Source: Clarkia xantiana subsp. parviflora (lineage: Eukaryota > Streptophyta > Magnoliopsida > Myrtales > Onagraceae). Taken from it: DNA of 64,000 nucleotides. The stretch covers positions 248,001 through 312,000 of the forward strand of contig JAPTYO010000007.1 in NCBI GenBank assembly GCA_036873135.1, in the 5' to 3' direction. Position numbers and translations under genes: made by a program. The notes below the pieces were generated by a model, which saw nothing but the letters and a program-made list of their open reading frames with translations, was not told the origin of the DNA and did not search any database. Each line of letters starts with the position of its first letter. Within the stretch, counting starts at the first letter, position 1. This document shows, in pieces, positions 9,746 to 21,154 of this stretch.

Positions 9746-12608
9746 CTATCCATAGCTGAGGCGCGACTCAAAAGATCGAGTACTCGCCTCAAAAGATCGA
9801 GCACCCGTGCTGCGGCGTGGGATCCCGATCTCACAAGTATTGACTCTTGATGCAAATCGTAGCGAACAAAGGGACTCTCCTGCTGATGAAGGATCAGGTG
9901 ACACGTTCACGAACATTAGCGTCTTTGAGTCTCCACCCAGGCATGGCTGTTTCATCATCACAACAAAAACCCATATAAAAAAAACAACTTTGGTGCTGAT
10001 TTTAAGTTTTAACTAGTTTTTCATCATAACAATTACATCCATTTCTTAGGTTTACAATGAGATTGGCCAAATTTTGCAACAATAATGAATCTTTCAATAT
10101 CGGTTTACCTGAAGAAGATAAGTGAGCTTCGAATTTCTGTACGGTATATGATCCTCTTTCTTCGCCAAAGCAAATACTACGTCTCCAAGAGAAGATAAGC
10201 TCTTGTTGATCGCCTGGTTTAAGTTTTAGGAACAATATATAGAAATTATACATTCATAAACTGGAGTAGGATACATTAATTGGAGATTGATGAAGATTAG
10301 TACTAAGTACCTGAGTTTCTTTCAATCTCTCCCCAGTGGACCCACTTTTGGAGAGCCGCTCACTACCCGCAAGATCGATAAGATTCAAGACCCCTTGCAC
10401 TTGTTGATCTGTGGTCTGTTAAATCAAATATTATTAAACTGAAGATTTCTATAACAAATTCTTACAGAGAATAATAAATATTCGTTACCTCATTGACACC
10501 AGCTATTCTAAGGGTGAACACGAAATGGCTTCGTGATGACTGCTCATTCATCTGGGTCCTACCAACCGATCTGGAAAGACACAGGAAAAAATTGTAATTT
10601 ATTTACTCACTCAAAATTGTAAATTTTTTTTGAAAAGGCAGGTTTTTTAAATTCACCTGCTATGAGCCGCCTGATTCAAAAGATAAGTCACCTCTTTTGA
10701 AGTTCGAACATCCACAATTGTCAGGTCAGAGACGTGGGTGTTTCCATTTGCATCATGCTTGATTATATATTGCTTTGCAGACCCATTAACATCTCCCGAT
10801 CGATTTGGCAGCAAAAGATCTCTAATTGTTTCATTATATATTTCTAACATCGACACCTACAGAAACGTCATAATTTAAAGATTCCGTAAAACAATTATAT
10901 ATATCTATATAAACGAATGGGTTTAGTACCTAAACACAGTCTCAATTATAGGCCATGTTGCGATTTGGTGTGAAAGGCTTTTTTTGTTGATATTCTATCT
11001 CCAAGTATCAGATTTGTTGCTTTCCACTTTATCCGTCTGATTTTGGCAATAAATCGGTGTTTTAAGGCAGGAAAAAAAATTCGGCAAAAAAAAGCAACAA
11101 ATACATATTGCTTTCCAGATTTGTTGCTCATGGTTTAGGCTACTTTCATGCTTAAAAAACATGTTTTTGTTAAGAGGACTGTGTTTAGGTATTAAACCTT
11201 AAAAGAACCGAGATACAAACCTGGATCTCATATTTCCAGCCCTGAGCTTGGAGGGATTGCTTGGTTTGAAATATTTGTTGGAGACAGCGAGGTATCAAAC
11301 CCTTTTCATCTGGGCTTTTCGTTTTACCCATCATAGTGTATGTTTTCCCTGAACCTGTTTGGCCATATGCAAAAATAGAGACCTAGAAAACGGAACAATT
11401 AGTCAACCCACAACTGGGTTAAGTACCAGGGAAAAAAATACTAGAATCCCTTTTATAGACGATAAATTATAAAATAGACAAAAATGCAGTAAACAGGACA
11501 GAGCTATGAGACTCACCTTATATCCATCAAGAGCGCTTTGTATTAATTGTGAGATCTCAACAAACACATCCTCTTGTAATGTCTCGGGCATAAAAACCTT
11601 GTCAAACGTGAAGGAATATTTCTGCCCTGCTCATAGCAGAAAGATGCAACATTTTTCAGATCATAGAATAAACATAGCCAATTACGCCTACTACGCTAAA
11701 TGCATAAGCATAACATCTCACTTACCATTTTGTGCCAAATCAAGTCCTCTTCCAAGAGACTCAAGTGAAGTGGGGTATGACAAATGTGTTGCCTCTGAAC
11801 TTCCATCTTCAGGTAAAAGAGGTCTGACTCTACAGAAAACACGAATATTTCCTTTCAATTCCTGCAGTAAAAAAAGATAGTAAAATAGTTGAATCTTGTG
11901 TTATTATCTACAACCTTTTAAATTCGAGGACAGCAAATAAAATACCAGGATTGTATTGTGCAACTTCTTTCTCAACTTCTCGCCTTCGATATATTTGAAC
12001 TCTGCCACAGCTAAGTTGGTTTGCAGCTCACTGAGTAGCCTTTTCTGCTCCTGAGATTCTGCTCTTGTCTGTACCTCAGATAGCTCATACTCCTAGAAGA
12101 GGAAACACAATATTATTTAAATGGGAACACTAAATTTGTCCATAATAGTATACTGAGTTGAATTTATCAGACAACCTTGTCTTACCTGTACTTTCTTCTC
12201 TGCAATTGCCAACTTGTCTTGCAGTGTTTTCATCTGTTCACTTTGTGCTTGACATGTTACCTTAAAGAATGAAAAAAGGATCTTAGAGAGAATTACTTTA
12301 GAGAAGGATGCAGATTGCAAATTACACGCATAAATTGAATTATTCGAATAAAAGAAAAAAATATAATGTACCTCAAGATCTCTTGATTTCTGTGTAAGTC
12401 CTTGCAGCTCAGTAATGGACTTGCCTGTGAACTCCTTGTACTTAGTAACTTCTTCAGTCAAACAATCTACTTGCAATGTAAGCCTATCACGCTCGCTGGT
12501 CACCTGTGTCAGCTCACTTCCCAAAGAAGTCACCTTATCTGTCAAGACTTCGTTTTGTTTCCAAGCTTCTTCTTTGGAATCCTGATAATATCACCAAACA
12601 CCACTTAC

Positions 12609-12644
<36 letters not shown>

Positions 12645-14257
12645 AAACATATGTGGATAAAAACGCTGAATCTCGTTGTGAAGCAGGAACAAAATGAAGA
12701 TTTGACCCAACTGAAGTTAACTTGGTAGGCAATCAAATATTTATGAAATCGCATATACGTTAAGATTTCAGTGCTAACTACCTTACTTAACCTGCATATT
12801 CTTAAGAGACTAATGGTGCAAGAAAACAGTATACACTCGGAGAACTAATGACTCACTTTGATTTTAGTGAATTCCTCCTGTAAAGAGCTATGCTTTCCTC
12901 GTAAATGACTAAGATTCTCCACAACAGTCGCTTTCTCTTTCTCAGTGCGCATAAGGGTCTCACTAGCAGTGTTAAAGTCAGACTGAAGTTTGCAGTTATA
13001 CTGCTGCAAGCTCGTATTGTACTCTTGCACCTTCTTGTACATGTCATTGACAGATGAAATCTGCAAAATTCGAAAAAATAAATAAATAAATTTCACTAAA
13101 GGAAGTTCTTTTCAGTAGATATTTTGGAATGTAAAATAACAGAAGAGTGTTACCCTCTGATTAGCACTTGATAGTTCTAGTTGAGCTTTTGAAAGTTCTT
13201 CAGCAAGAGAAGCAGCTGATTTTTCACTAATAAGCCTCCCTTCTCTCTCAACCGAAAGAGAATTCACCGCATCCTAATTGTCATGTCAGGAACAAAAGCA
13301 AAAAAGAAAACAAAAATCAGACCCAAAATAGAGATAAATACTATCATGAAGCATTGTTATAGGTAGAAGCAGCTATCTTACTGTTCTTTCAGCAATTTCT
13401 TTTGCCAGATTCTCCTCTACAGATGCAAGATTCTCCTGGAGCTCATCAATAATGGAACTCAACTCCTCTTCTTTGTTTCTTGACGAGATCTCTATAGTCG
13501 AAATTAATTAAATTACAAGATGGAATATTTACGAATATAAATATGTATGGGCTAATAACATACCAATTTCAGCAAGTCTATCTTCGGCAATTTCAAGAGC
13601 AGTAGTTATCCTCTCGTGCTCGTCTCGGTAGCTCACCTCTAGATCTTGAAACCATTTGATGCATTGCCTCAGCCGCCTAATGTAGTCCATCATATTTTCA
13701 CATCTCTCCTGGTGACACAGATATGATTAACCACATTAACCCTTTTCCATGATTTCATGAGAAGAAACCCGTATCATTGGCCATAGAAATCAAAACCAAC
13801 ATTGCTTTGCTATGATGCTATATATAATCTGAAATGCCCAAATTAGTTGATAAATAATTACTTCTATGTTCAATATCACTTGACCTCAAAAAAATTACCA
13901 AACTTTACAATAATTCAGTCTTTTGTCAACCTCTTAACAATCCGAACTGCTAGGAATCATCCATTATCATTAACCAAGGCACTAAAAATCACCTCTATTG
14001 GCAATAAAACAAGATTTGGCAAACCACAAATCAAACAATACACCTAATACACCACAAACACTTACTTTGTAGTTGAACTTGTTCTTCGTCTTCACCTTCT
14101 CACTCATCAAAGCATCGACATCTTCTCTCGTGAACTCCACTGCACCATCTGACCCAGCGGTGCTCGGCGGAGCGCTGTCAGGGCAGAGATCTTGCCCGCC
14201 ATTGACTATGGTAAGAGCTTGCCTAGTCCTTAACGTAGTAGTCGCCGTCCCCACCAT
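9746..14257 (-). CDS. ATK2/3: KIN-14 kinesin, KATB/KATC (ATK2/ATK3) type
   Basis: Sixteen exons (5' to 3'): 14257-14066, 13708-13564, 13491-13382, 13273-13154, 13060-12857, 12581-12372, 12260-12186, 12092-11946, 11861-11726, 11626-11517, 11382-11221, 10856-10657, 10570-10489, 10415-10311, 10213-10109, 9946-9746; all phases agree; 767 aa. A minus-end-directed microtubule motor of spindle and phragmoplast with a C-terminal motor domain. Seen: N-terminal [15 protein letters not shown] block, long coiled coil (about 65-395), neck [14 protein letters not shown] from 402, P-loop GQTGSGKT at 490-497, switch I NEQSSRSH at 612-619, switch [10 protein letters not shown] at 643-650. The start [12 protein letters not shown] resembles KATB rather than KATA. 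KATB/KATC are about 745-755 aa. Oddity: the last 20 residues contain an in-frame 21-bp tandem duplication (RSFEAST / RSFESR). Confidence 0.93.
12609..12640. repeat. (AAT)n microsatellite in kinesin intron
   Basis: About ten AAT units between kinesin exons 5 and 6. Intronic, no sign of function. Confidence 0.85.
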
Positions 14258-16685
14258 CTCCGCCGCCGATCTCTCAACGCTTTATCCTATTCCCCGGTAC
14301 TACACCTCACTCATCCGAAACGAAGAGGCTTTTCAACTCCACTCTACTTCAGATGTGTGGTTCCCTAAAATAAAAAAGAATCAAATAAAAACAGAATCAT
14401 TAACATGGCGGAAAAATATAGTAATATTATATGAAATCCAAGAATGGCGATTTCAGATTTACAGCAATACTATACAGAGTATTATCCTCAAAATTAACAA
14501 TTTGACTCGTGGGTTTTCAGACGAAATAAGTCACCTCGAGAACAGAAAACCCCCTCCAACTTTGAAATAAAAATCGGATCTTTCTACTGGAATGCAGTAG
14601 AGAGATTCTTGGATGCTGAGTGGAGACTTGGTTTCTTGGTTCTTGGTCGGAATATTGAAGAGGAAAAGGAAAGTTGAGGTAGGTCCTTGAATTGGATTCA
14701 AAGGAATCAGCCGTTTGCTTGGATTTGGGTCGGCACAGCGGAGAAGAGAAGATGAACAGAAGAGACAGACGGAGTCTCTCTCTCTCTGGTCTCTACAAGT
14801 CCAAAATGATGAAAGCTTGTAAAGAAAATGTAATCAAGAGATTTAAATTTGGGAGTTCAAACAATTATTTTAATTTGAATATTTCAATACGAGTTTCTTT
14901 CTAAAATAATATTATATATATACATATATAGTATATAGTAAGAAAAATGGAGTCTTTAATTAATTAATTTAGTAAGGGAAGGATATGGGGTCCTGACTTT
15001 CAAATTTCTTTTACAAACATGGTCTGGCGCTTCTATCTCTACCGTGTGGTTTCCCTTATTTGTTATATATGAATTATTGTAATTTTATTTAGATGGTCGT
15101 GCATGTTCGATCAATTCTCAACGCAGTCACATTTCTATAAGTGTCTCAGACTTTGTTTCTCTTGCGGCATATGCTTGTAGGGCTTTTTCTGTATCCGCTA
15201 ATTTACTTATTGTGGTTTATCCTCATTATTACAACATCTATAATATCACTAATGTATTTTTTAAAGTACCGATGAATAATTTTAGTGGCAGATTAAAATA
15301 ATATGTAAAATAATTTATTACTTCAATAACAAGTATTACTTCAGTAGCTAGCAGTGACTAATTAGTAATTATAGTATCAATCAATACTTATTTTGTTTTA
15401 TGGTGATGATACTATAATTAGTCACGTAAACAATCACGCGTCTAAGAATATCATTACACTTTGAAAGGTTTAATAGGGAGGAGGCATAGTCACGAGCATG
15501 AGCAGTAATTTTTTTTTTTGTTGGGGTAGTTTATCGGTTGCTTTCAATCATGTCACATGTGCATTTGGGAATAAGTCCCACTCATTTTCGGTTTTGTTTT
15601 TGTCAACACACAAATACTTTTATATTGGGTTATTAACCAAAAATTGCCACATGACTTTGAATAATTTATAAATTGCTATCTGAGTTTAATTTTCTTTAAA
15701 TTAGTTATTTAAACTTTTAATTTCTAATCAAATTGCTATGTTTCTGCCACGTGGCTTGTGAACTCAATGACTTGTGTACCTAATATGCATTCATATATAA
15801 ATTGAAAGTATTTTAACAAATTACATGAGTCCGTTAACGTTGCCCAAATGGTCATCTCACATATCTCAAATACAAAAATGTAACGTAATTAAGAAAAATT
15901 ACTAAAATGCCCACCAAGGCTCTTCCAAAAAGCGGCTGCGAAAGTCTGCCGATCTTTAGCGGCGGATGAACATTATGTACTCAATATATATGGCACATGC
16001 AAGACAAACTATTGAAACCAAAACATAACCTCATACACATAAAAGGTTGCCTAAGATGATTCTTATCGGATATGGAAAAATAAGTACCTTTTGTACAATA
16101 TATATAGTCAATATTAGCTACAAACACATAACATCGGTCATGTGCATATGCAAATCCAGTGTCTACTCCGACTGTGATGGCAAATTGGCAAGGAATCCTA
16201 TAGAATTATGACAAGTAATTTGACAATTTCTCAATGCTAAGGTTAAATTCCTGAGTTTTAAATTTAAATTAGTCCAAATCAAACATACAAATATTATTCA
16301 TATATAGTATGATATATATATTGTACACAGGCAAATAAATGTTCCATTAAAGACGCAATCAATTGAAGTAACATCAACAACCCATATGTTTAACATATCT
16401 ATTTCCCAATTAATTAAGGTGGCAAAAACACACCCTCGCAATTAATCAGAATTGGCGCCAAGCCTATATAGATCAATAACATCCCAACAGCAACATCAAA
16501 ATTCAGAAAACTAAAGACAAAATCATGGACTAACAGCAATTCAGTTAAAGATGGGGAAATCCTACTACAAATTCATGTATCCAGATACTAGGATAGTATA
16601 CACATTACCCAGAAACCTACCAACTCTAAACACACCCAGATAATTCATTAACACCAACTCTAACCAACCTGAGATTCATAACTAT
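14258..16685. other. intergenic region between kinesin and H2A
   Basis: No gene supported. The first 500 bp are the kinesin leader and promoter; a CT-rich patch near 14776 (TCTCTCTCTCTC) could be promoter-proximal on the minus strand. The rest is AT-rich. About 15,630-15,770 has a run of related sentences (AATTGCCACATG, AATTGCTATC, AATTGCTATG) that looks like a decayed repeat. Confidence 0.4.
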
Positions 16686-17365
16686 TTACTCATCGTCAGC
16701 TGAAGCCTTGGAGGTGCCGGCCTTCTTTGGCAGGAGAAGGTTGTGGATGTTGGGCATCACACCTCCATTGGCGATAGTCACGTCCCCTAGAAGCTTGCTA
16801 AGCTCTTCATCGTTTCTTACGGCAAGCTGGATGTGACGCGGAACGATTCTCGTTTTCTTGTTGTCTCTTGCGGCGTTTCCAGCCAATTCCAGAACCTGAA
16901 TTGTAAACAAAACACATCATTAATTTAAGGTGTTCCTGAGAATTGATGTAATCCACGAGAGAGAAAAATCATAATAAACTCTAGGGATCCGTAATTTCAG
17001 CAAGGCATCTGAACCATGTAGATTCAAAGATGAGAAGACGTAATATGAAGAAACCAAACAAACTGAATCTCAAGTTTGCTCGAATTGAATCAGATTGCAT
17101 AGAGACGAAACCCTAGAATCTCAAAGCAATTTCGTCACGATAAATCCACAATTGGATGAAATTAAAAGATCGTTACCTCAGCTGCGAGGTACTCGAGGAC
17201 GGCGGCAAGGTACACAGGAGCACCGGCGCCGACGCGCTCGGCGTACTTGCCGGCCTTGAGGAAACGAGCGATACGCCCCACCGGGAACTGGAGCCCCGCC
17301 TTGCTGCTCCGAGAAGTGGCCTTCTTCGCTGCGCCGGATCCTAGAGTTTTACCTCTGCCCGCCAT
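16686..17365 (-). CDS. HTA: canonical histone H2A
   Basis: Two exons, 17365-17177 and 16895-16686, split inside the conserved [14 protein letters not shown] helix; 132 aa, the usual size for plant replication-type H2A. It is a core nucleosome subunit. Seen: [11 protein letters not shown] start, [14 protein letters not shown], the [18 protein letters not shown] helix, [20 protein letters not shown], and LLPKKA near the C-terminus. There is no C-terminal SQE(F/Y) motif (so not H2A.X), no SPKK tail (so not H2A.W) and it lacks the H2A.Z-specific residues. The single intron is 281 bp. Promoter elements upstream (TATA near 17480, CCAAT near 17509) fit a cell-cycle gene. Confidence 0.97.
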
Positions 17366-17479
17366 TGCTGAAAGGAATCACTGGATGTTTCTGATGAAGG
17401 CGCGGAAGAAGATCGTCTGTGAAACGAAAGTGCAAAGAGGTGGGGATAAAGTTTCATTGAGGGAAACGGTGGTTGTATT

Positions 17480-17513
17480 CTTATAGTAGCTGGGAATTTG
17501 AAGAATGACCAAT
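17480..17513 (-). promoter_or_regulatory. H2A core promoter: TATA-like box and CCAAT box
   Basis: On the minus strand TATAAG lies about 115 bp before the H2A start codon, with an inverted CCAAT (ATTGG) about 25 bp farther upstream. Spacing is plausible for a histone promoter. Confidence 0.5.
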
Positions 17514-17654
17514 GGGAGCATATCACACGGATAGGCTATACTAATCGTTCGATTGGAAGTATTTGGACGGTCTAGATTGAGCAAGGCGTTCCAGGTGAGC
17601 GGGTCGGTTTTCGCCTTTTCAGTGATGATGAAATGACCGTACCGACCCGCCCTT

Positions 17655-17696
17655 CTATCGGATATATCTTTTTTTGGTAAGACTATCGGATATATC
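17655..17696 (-). repeat. micro-insertion with A-run tail between 14-bp direct repeats
   Basis: CTATCGGATATATC occurs at 17655-17668 and again at 17683-17696. The 14 bp between them read TCTTACCAAAAAAA on the minus strand. Direct repeats of this length around a fragment ending in an A-run look like a target-site duplication made by retrotransposition, but the insert is far shorter than any usual element. Confidence 0.55.
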
Positions 17697-18357
17697 GAAT
17701 GAGTAAATTTCTATGTTGCGTCCATATATTTATATATAATATGAGAAATGATTCGCATTCCGAAAAGTTTATGATTATGTTTCAATAAGTTTATGTTTAT
17801 GTTTCAATTTATGTTTATATTTTAATTCCAAAAAGTTAATAGTTCTACTTCACTGTTACGTCACTGTTAATTTATTAAATTAGATCTATTTATAATAAAT
17901 TTTATTAAAGTTGAAATTCTCTTTAATAGTGGAAATTAAATTTAACTTTCTTTACTAGGAAATACATAATTTGCATACTCTAAACTTGAGTTTATTAAAA
18001 AAGTACATATATATAAATTAAATACTCACATTTTCAAAAATACAAAATGGCGAATTCGTGAATAAGATTTGAGAGTTTTAAAATCAGAAACAATTTGTGC
18101 AAAATAAAAAAAATCTTAACTGATTTTAAACAATTTGTGCAAAATAAGGATCTTGATTTAATTCATCAACAGAAAAATATTATCTTACTGTGTTTCTGCA
18201 GAAAGAACATTCTCAACATGATCAAAGACCAGTTTTTTACAACACAACAGAACCAAAATGGACAGGAAGTACTAATTTACTCCTACAAACAGAAAGCAAT
18301 CAAATCCGATATACATTGGCAGATCACATTATGCTTAAATTCGATTCGATTTGATAC

Positions 18358-20325
18358 CTAAGAAGCAGCAGCAGCTACTGCAACTTCTGTTTTCTCGCTT
18401 TCTTTCAGTTTCTTCCAGTTCTCATCACTGTCAATGATCTCTCCAGTCTTTATCAAGAACCGGACTCTTTTCCCGGTATCAAGTACCTTGTGTCCAACAC
18501 GGCTCGTCAAATTCTGTTCCTTTGAGTAGAGCATCACGTTTGAGCTGTGAATTGGCGCTTCAACCTAAATTACACAGAAACTTAAATGAAACCATAATCT
18601 AAACTAGTTTAAAAGAATAAGTAGAGGAGCAATAGCCCAACCTTGATGATTTGACCCTTTTCACCTTCTTCCTTGCTCTTGACATGCTTTGTCTTGAGAT
18701 TTACTTCGTTGATGACCACGGTGCTGTTGTGTTTGAAGATCTTTACGACCTCTCCAGTTTTACCCTTGTCACGGCCTGCTATTACTTTTACTGTGTCGCC
18801 CAGTTTAACGTGCATCTTTTGTAAGATTGGAAGACTGTTTGGTTTGCAGTCCTTACGCTCCCAGCGCTTAAGCTGCCATGGAAGAACACAACTAAGATAC
18901 CAAAACCACGATAGAAAACCCTCTAATGATTCAATGAACGTAAATTATCCAATTGAACAGTTTTTTTTTTAAGGCGTAAAAATCAAACATTTATGACAAA
19001 ATGATGAATAAGTCTAGAGTGAATCCACTTGCTTATCGATCATCAATGAATTCATCTAAAATATGGATTTAAGAGGATATGAAAGGTGTAGACTAACCCT
19101 CGCAACAATGAGACATGGCTTCACAGCGGGCTTGATCTGCAGATAGGGAAGAGAACATATCAAAAGCAATAACAAATGGATAAAAGTCCATGTCAAGAAC
19201 TAAAGGACTATGGCACGACCAGAAGATCTAAACCAAGCTATAAGCTGATTATATTCAGAAGCAACGGCAGCAAATACAAGAAATGCATTGATGCTCTTAA
19301 ATTGAATGCATAAAACATGTTCTACATTCATTTTATATGTTCAAATGAGAAATAGATTTTATTAACAAGTGACTCAAATCGCTTGAATATCCCATTTCAA
19401 GTGCACATACAGTTGGATGAAATTAGAAGGCAACAGAAAAAGTCAAGGAGACCAGAAAAATTTGATAGAACTGAATCCAATGCGCAACATAAACAAATCC
19501 AAATTGCAAAGTTGCTTTAAAATGTGGCATATGACCCTTCAGCAAACTTCACCGGGAAGATAATGTATGTATTTAGAATTCAAAACCTGTCACTCCATTG
19601 CTTCTGAAGATATGCAATTCTTCAACCATATGAAGTGCAAAAATTACTTATGAGACGTAAACCGGGTTAAATGAAAACAGAAAATGTGCCAGTGCCTTTG
19701 ATACAAAGAAATGAAAATGGATTCAACAAGGATCAATTGTGTATACTTCCATCTCTGCAAAAACAATTTCAACAATCATTCTCAAAACTTATCCAATGAA
19801 TTTGTGGAATAAGACTGACTACTTAACCAACAATCCTATAAGCACGAACTTGCGGTTAAATTTGTGGTTTAACATTATCACTTCAACCGAATTCCATAAG
19901 TCCTGACTTATGAACATATGCAAGACATACTTCCAGCTCCAGAATTCAAAATTCCAGCATTCAGTAGCAATACAATTACAGAGTCACAAAACGAACCAAA
20001 TAAGAAACTTTGGGAATGTTCTTAGGCTAACCAAAAACGTCAATAAAAATTTAAAAGTGTAAAAAAGAACTTGCCGCATATCATCATAAACCCACTTCAA
20101 TCATAAAGAGATAATTAAAAATAACCAAATATTCAATACATATCATCAGAATTGATAATACATAAAGCTAAACGCAAGAAATTGAGAAGGGCAAATGCAG
20201 ATTGCATTGCTTACATAGAGAGGACTGACGAACTGGGGCGCGGGCACCACCATACGTTGGCCCGTGAAGGAGCTGGAGAGGGAAAGAGAAGTCATTGAGC
20301 TCTGGAGAGCAGCCATTGCCGCCAT
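18358..20325 (-). CDS. RPL24: plastid ribosomal protein L24 (uL24c), nuclear-encoded
   Basis: Four exons, 20325-20215, 19136-19098, 18872-18642 and 18564-18358; 195 aa, close to the approximately 198 aa of the Arabidopsis protein. It helps start assembly of the large subunit of the chloroplast ribosome. Seen: Ser/Ala-rich N-terminus ([19 protein letters not shown]) fitting a chloroplast transit peptide; a 13-codon exon 2 ([13 protein letters not shown]) that spans the likely processing region; the KOW motif [19 protein letters not shown] from about 72; and [11 protein letters not shown], typical of bacterial-type L24. The C-terminus is Glu/Lys/Ala-rich. Start chosen as the first Met of the transit peptide. 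Intron 1 is about 1.08 kb. Confidence 0.95.
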
Positions 20326-20451
20326 TTTCGTTTCTCGCTTCTTCGGACGGACGGAGCTTTCTTCCTCTAGATAGAGAAACCCACCCTCTGTCTGATAGAA
20401 GAAGAGTATGGAATATGGATAACATACATAAGAGGGTGTTACAGTTCAGTC

Positions 20452-20466
20452 AAACGGTGCCGTTTT
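20452..20466. promoter_or_regulatory. gapped palindrome AAACGGTGCCGTTTT in RPL24 promoter
   Basis: Lies about 130 bp upstream of the RPL24 start codon. A near-identical word, AAACGATACCGTTTT, lies in the AGD5/CRF divergent promoter at 32479-32493. It is a candidate transcription-factor site; I do not know the factor. Confidence 0.4.
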
Positions 20467-21154
20467 CCTTGCGGTATAATATGTTATACACCCTAACCTT
20501 TTAGGAAGTGCCACTTATATCCATGGGCTTTTTATAACACTTTTTTAAGCTTAATTTTTTTTTTTCTCGCCGGTTATATTTTATGTATATGGAGTCTTTT
20601 CATGCTCCAAAATTACCATATTTTTCTATTGCCCTGAAGGTGAACCCTAGAGGGAAATTGATATTATTAATAGTATGATACAAATATTATGTATAGTTAA
20701 AAAATTTCATACTTTTAAAGTTTTACATAAGTTACAATTAATTCCACTCTAATAAAAAAAAAACAAAAGCATGGTGCTCCACAAGCCTAATAGAAATAAC
20801 CATGTATATGTGCTAGATATGTAACAACCACGTGTCCACATGTCTCACCTAAGCCCAAGGCCCAAACGGCCCTTGACCCACAACGACTAGCGGTCACTGA
20901 ATAAGCGTTTTTTACCACTATATGACTGATTTTCATAATATAGAAAATTCAGTATACAAGAAAAATCCATGTTTTAGAACCCCAAATCTTTAATATATAT
21001 ATATAGATAATCACACCATTTGAGAACAAGTAAAATAGTGACTCCTTTTTCAGAACCATATATAACAATAACTTAAAATGCATGAATGATAAAAATCCCA
21101 GGAGATGCATAATGATCAGCCATGCATTTCTCCCCCTGTAGGTTCGATCGGGAT
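20467..21154. other. intergenic region RPL24 / tail-anchored gene
   Basis: AT-rich, no gene. The part beyond 21,000 is probably the 3' untranslated region of the gene that ends at 21155. The word CCACGTGTCC at 20829-20838 contains a G-box core (CACGTG) but lies far from any start codon. Confidence 0.4.

Larger units (their letters stand above)
17366..18357. other. intergenic region H2A / RPL24
   Basis: Holds the H2A promoter, a 14-bp insertion between 14-bp direct repeats (17655-17696, listed separately), AT-rich DNA with repeated TTTATGTTTATGTTTCAAT-like words at 17768-17822, and the 3' end of the RPL24 transcript. No gene seen. Confidence 0.5.

Noticed and set aside
12841..12857. Extended exon 5 of the kinesin running on into VSH
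   Set aside because: A GTGAGT donor at 12856 fits, and joining to exon 6 restores alignment with KATB ([10 protein letters not shown]), so the extension is intron.
14692..14904. 70-codon plus-strand frame upstream of the kinesin
   Set aside because: Probably the kinesin leader region read backwards; no family features.
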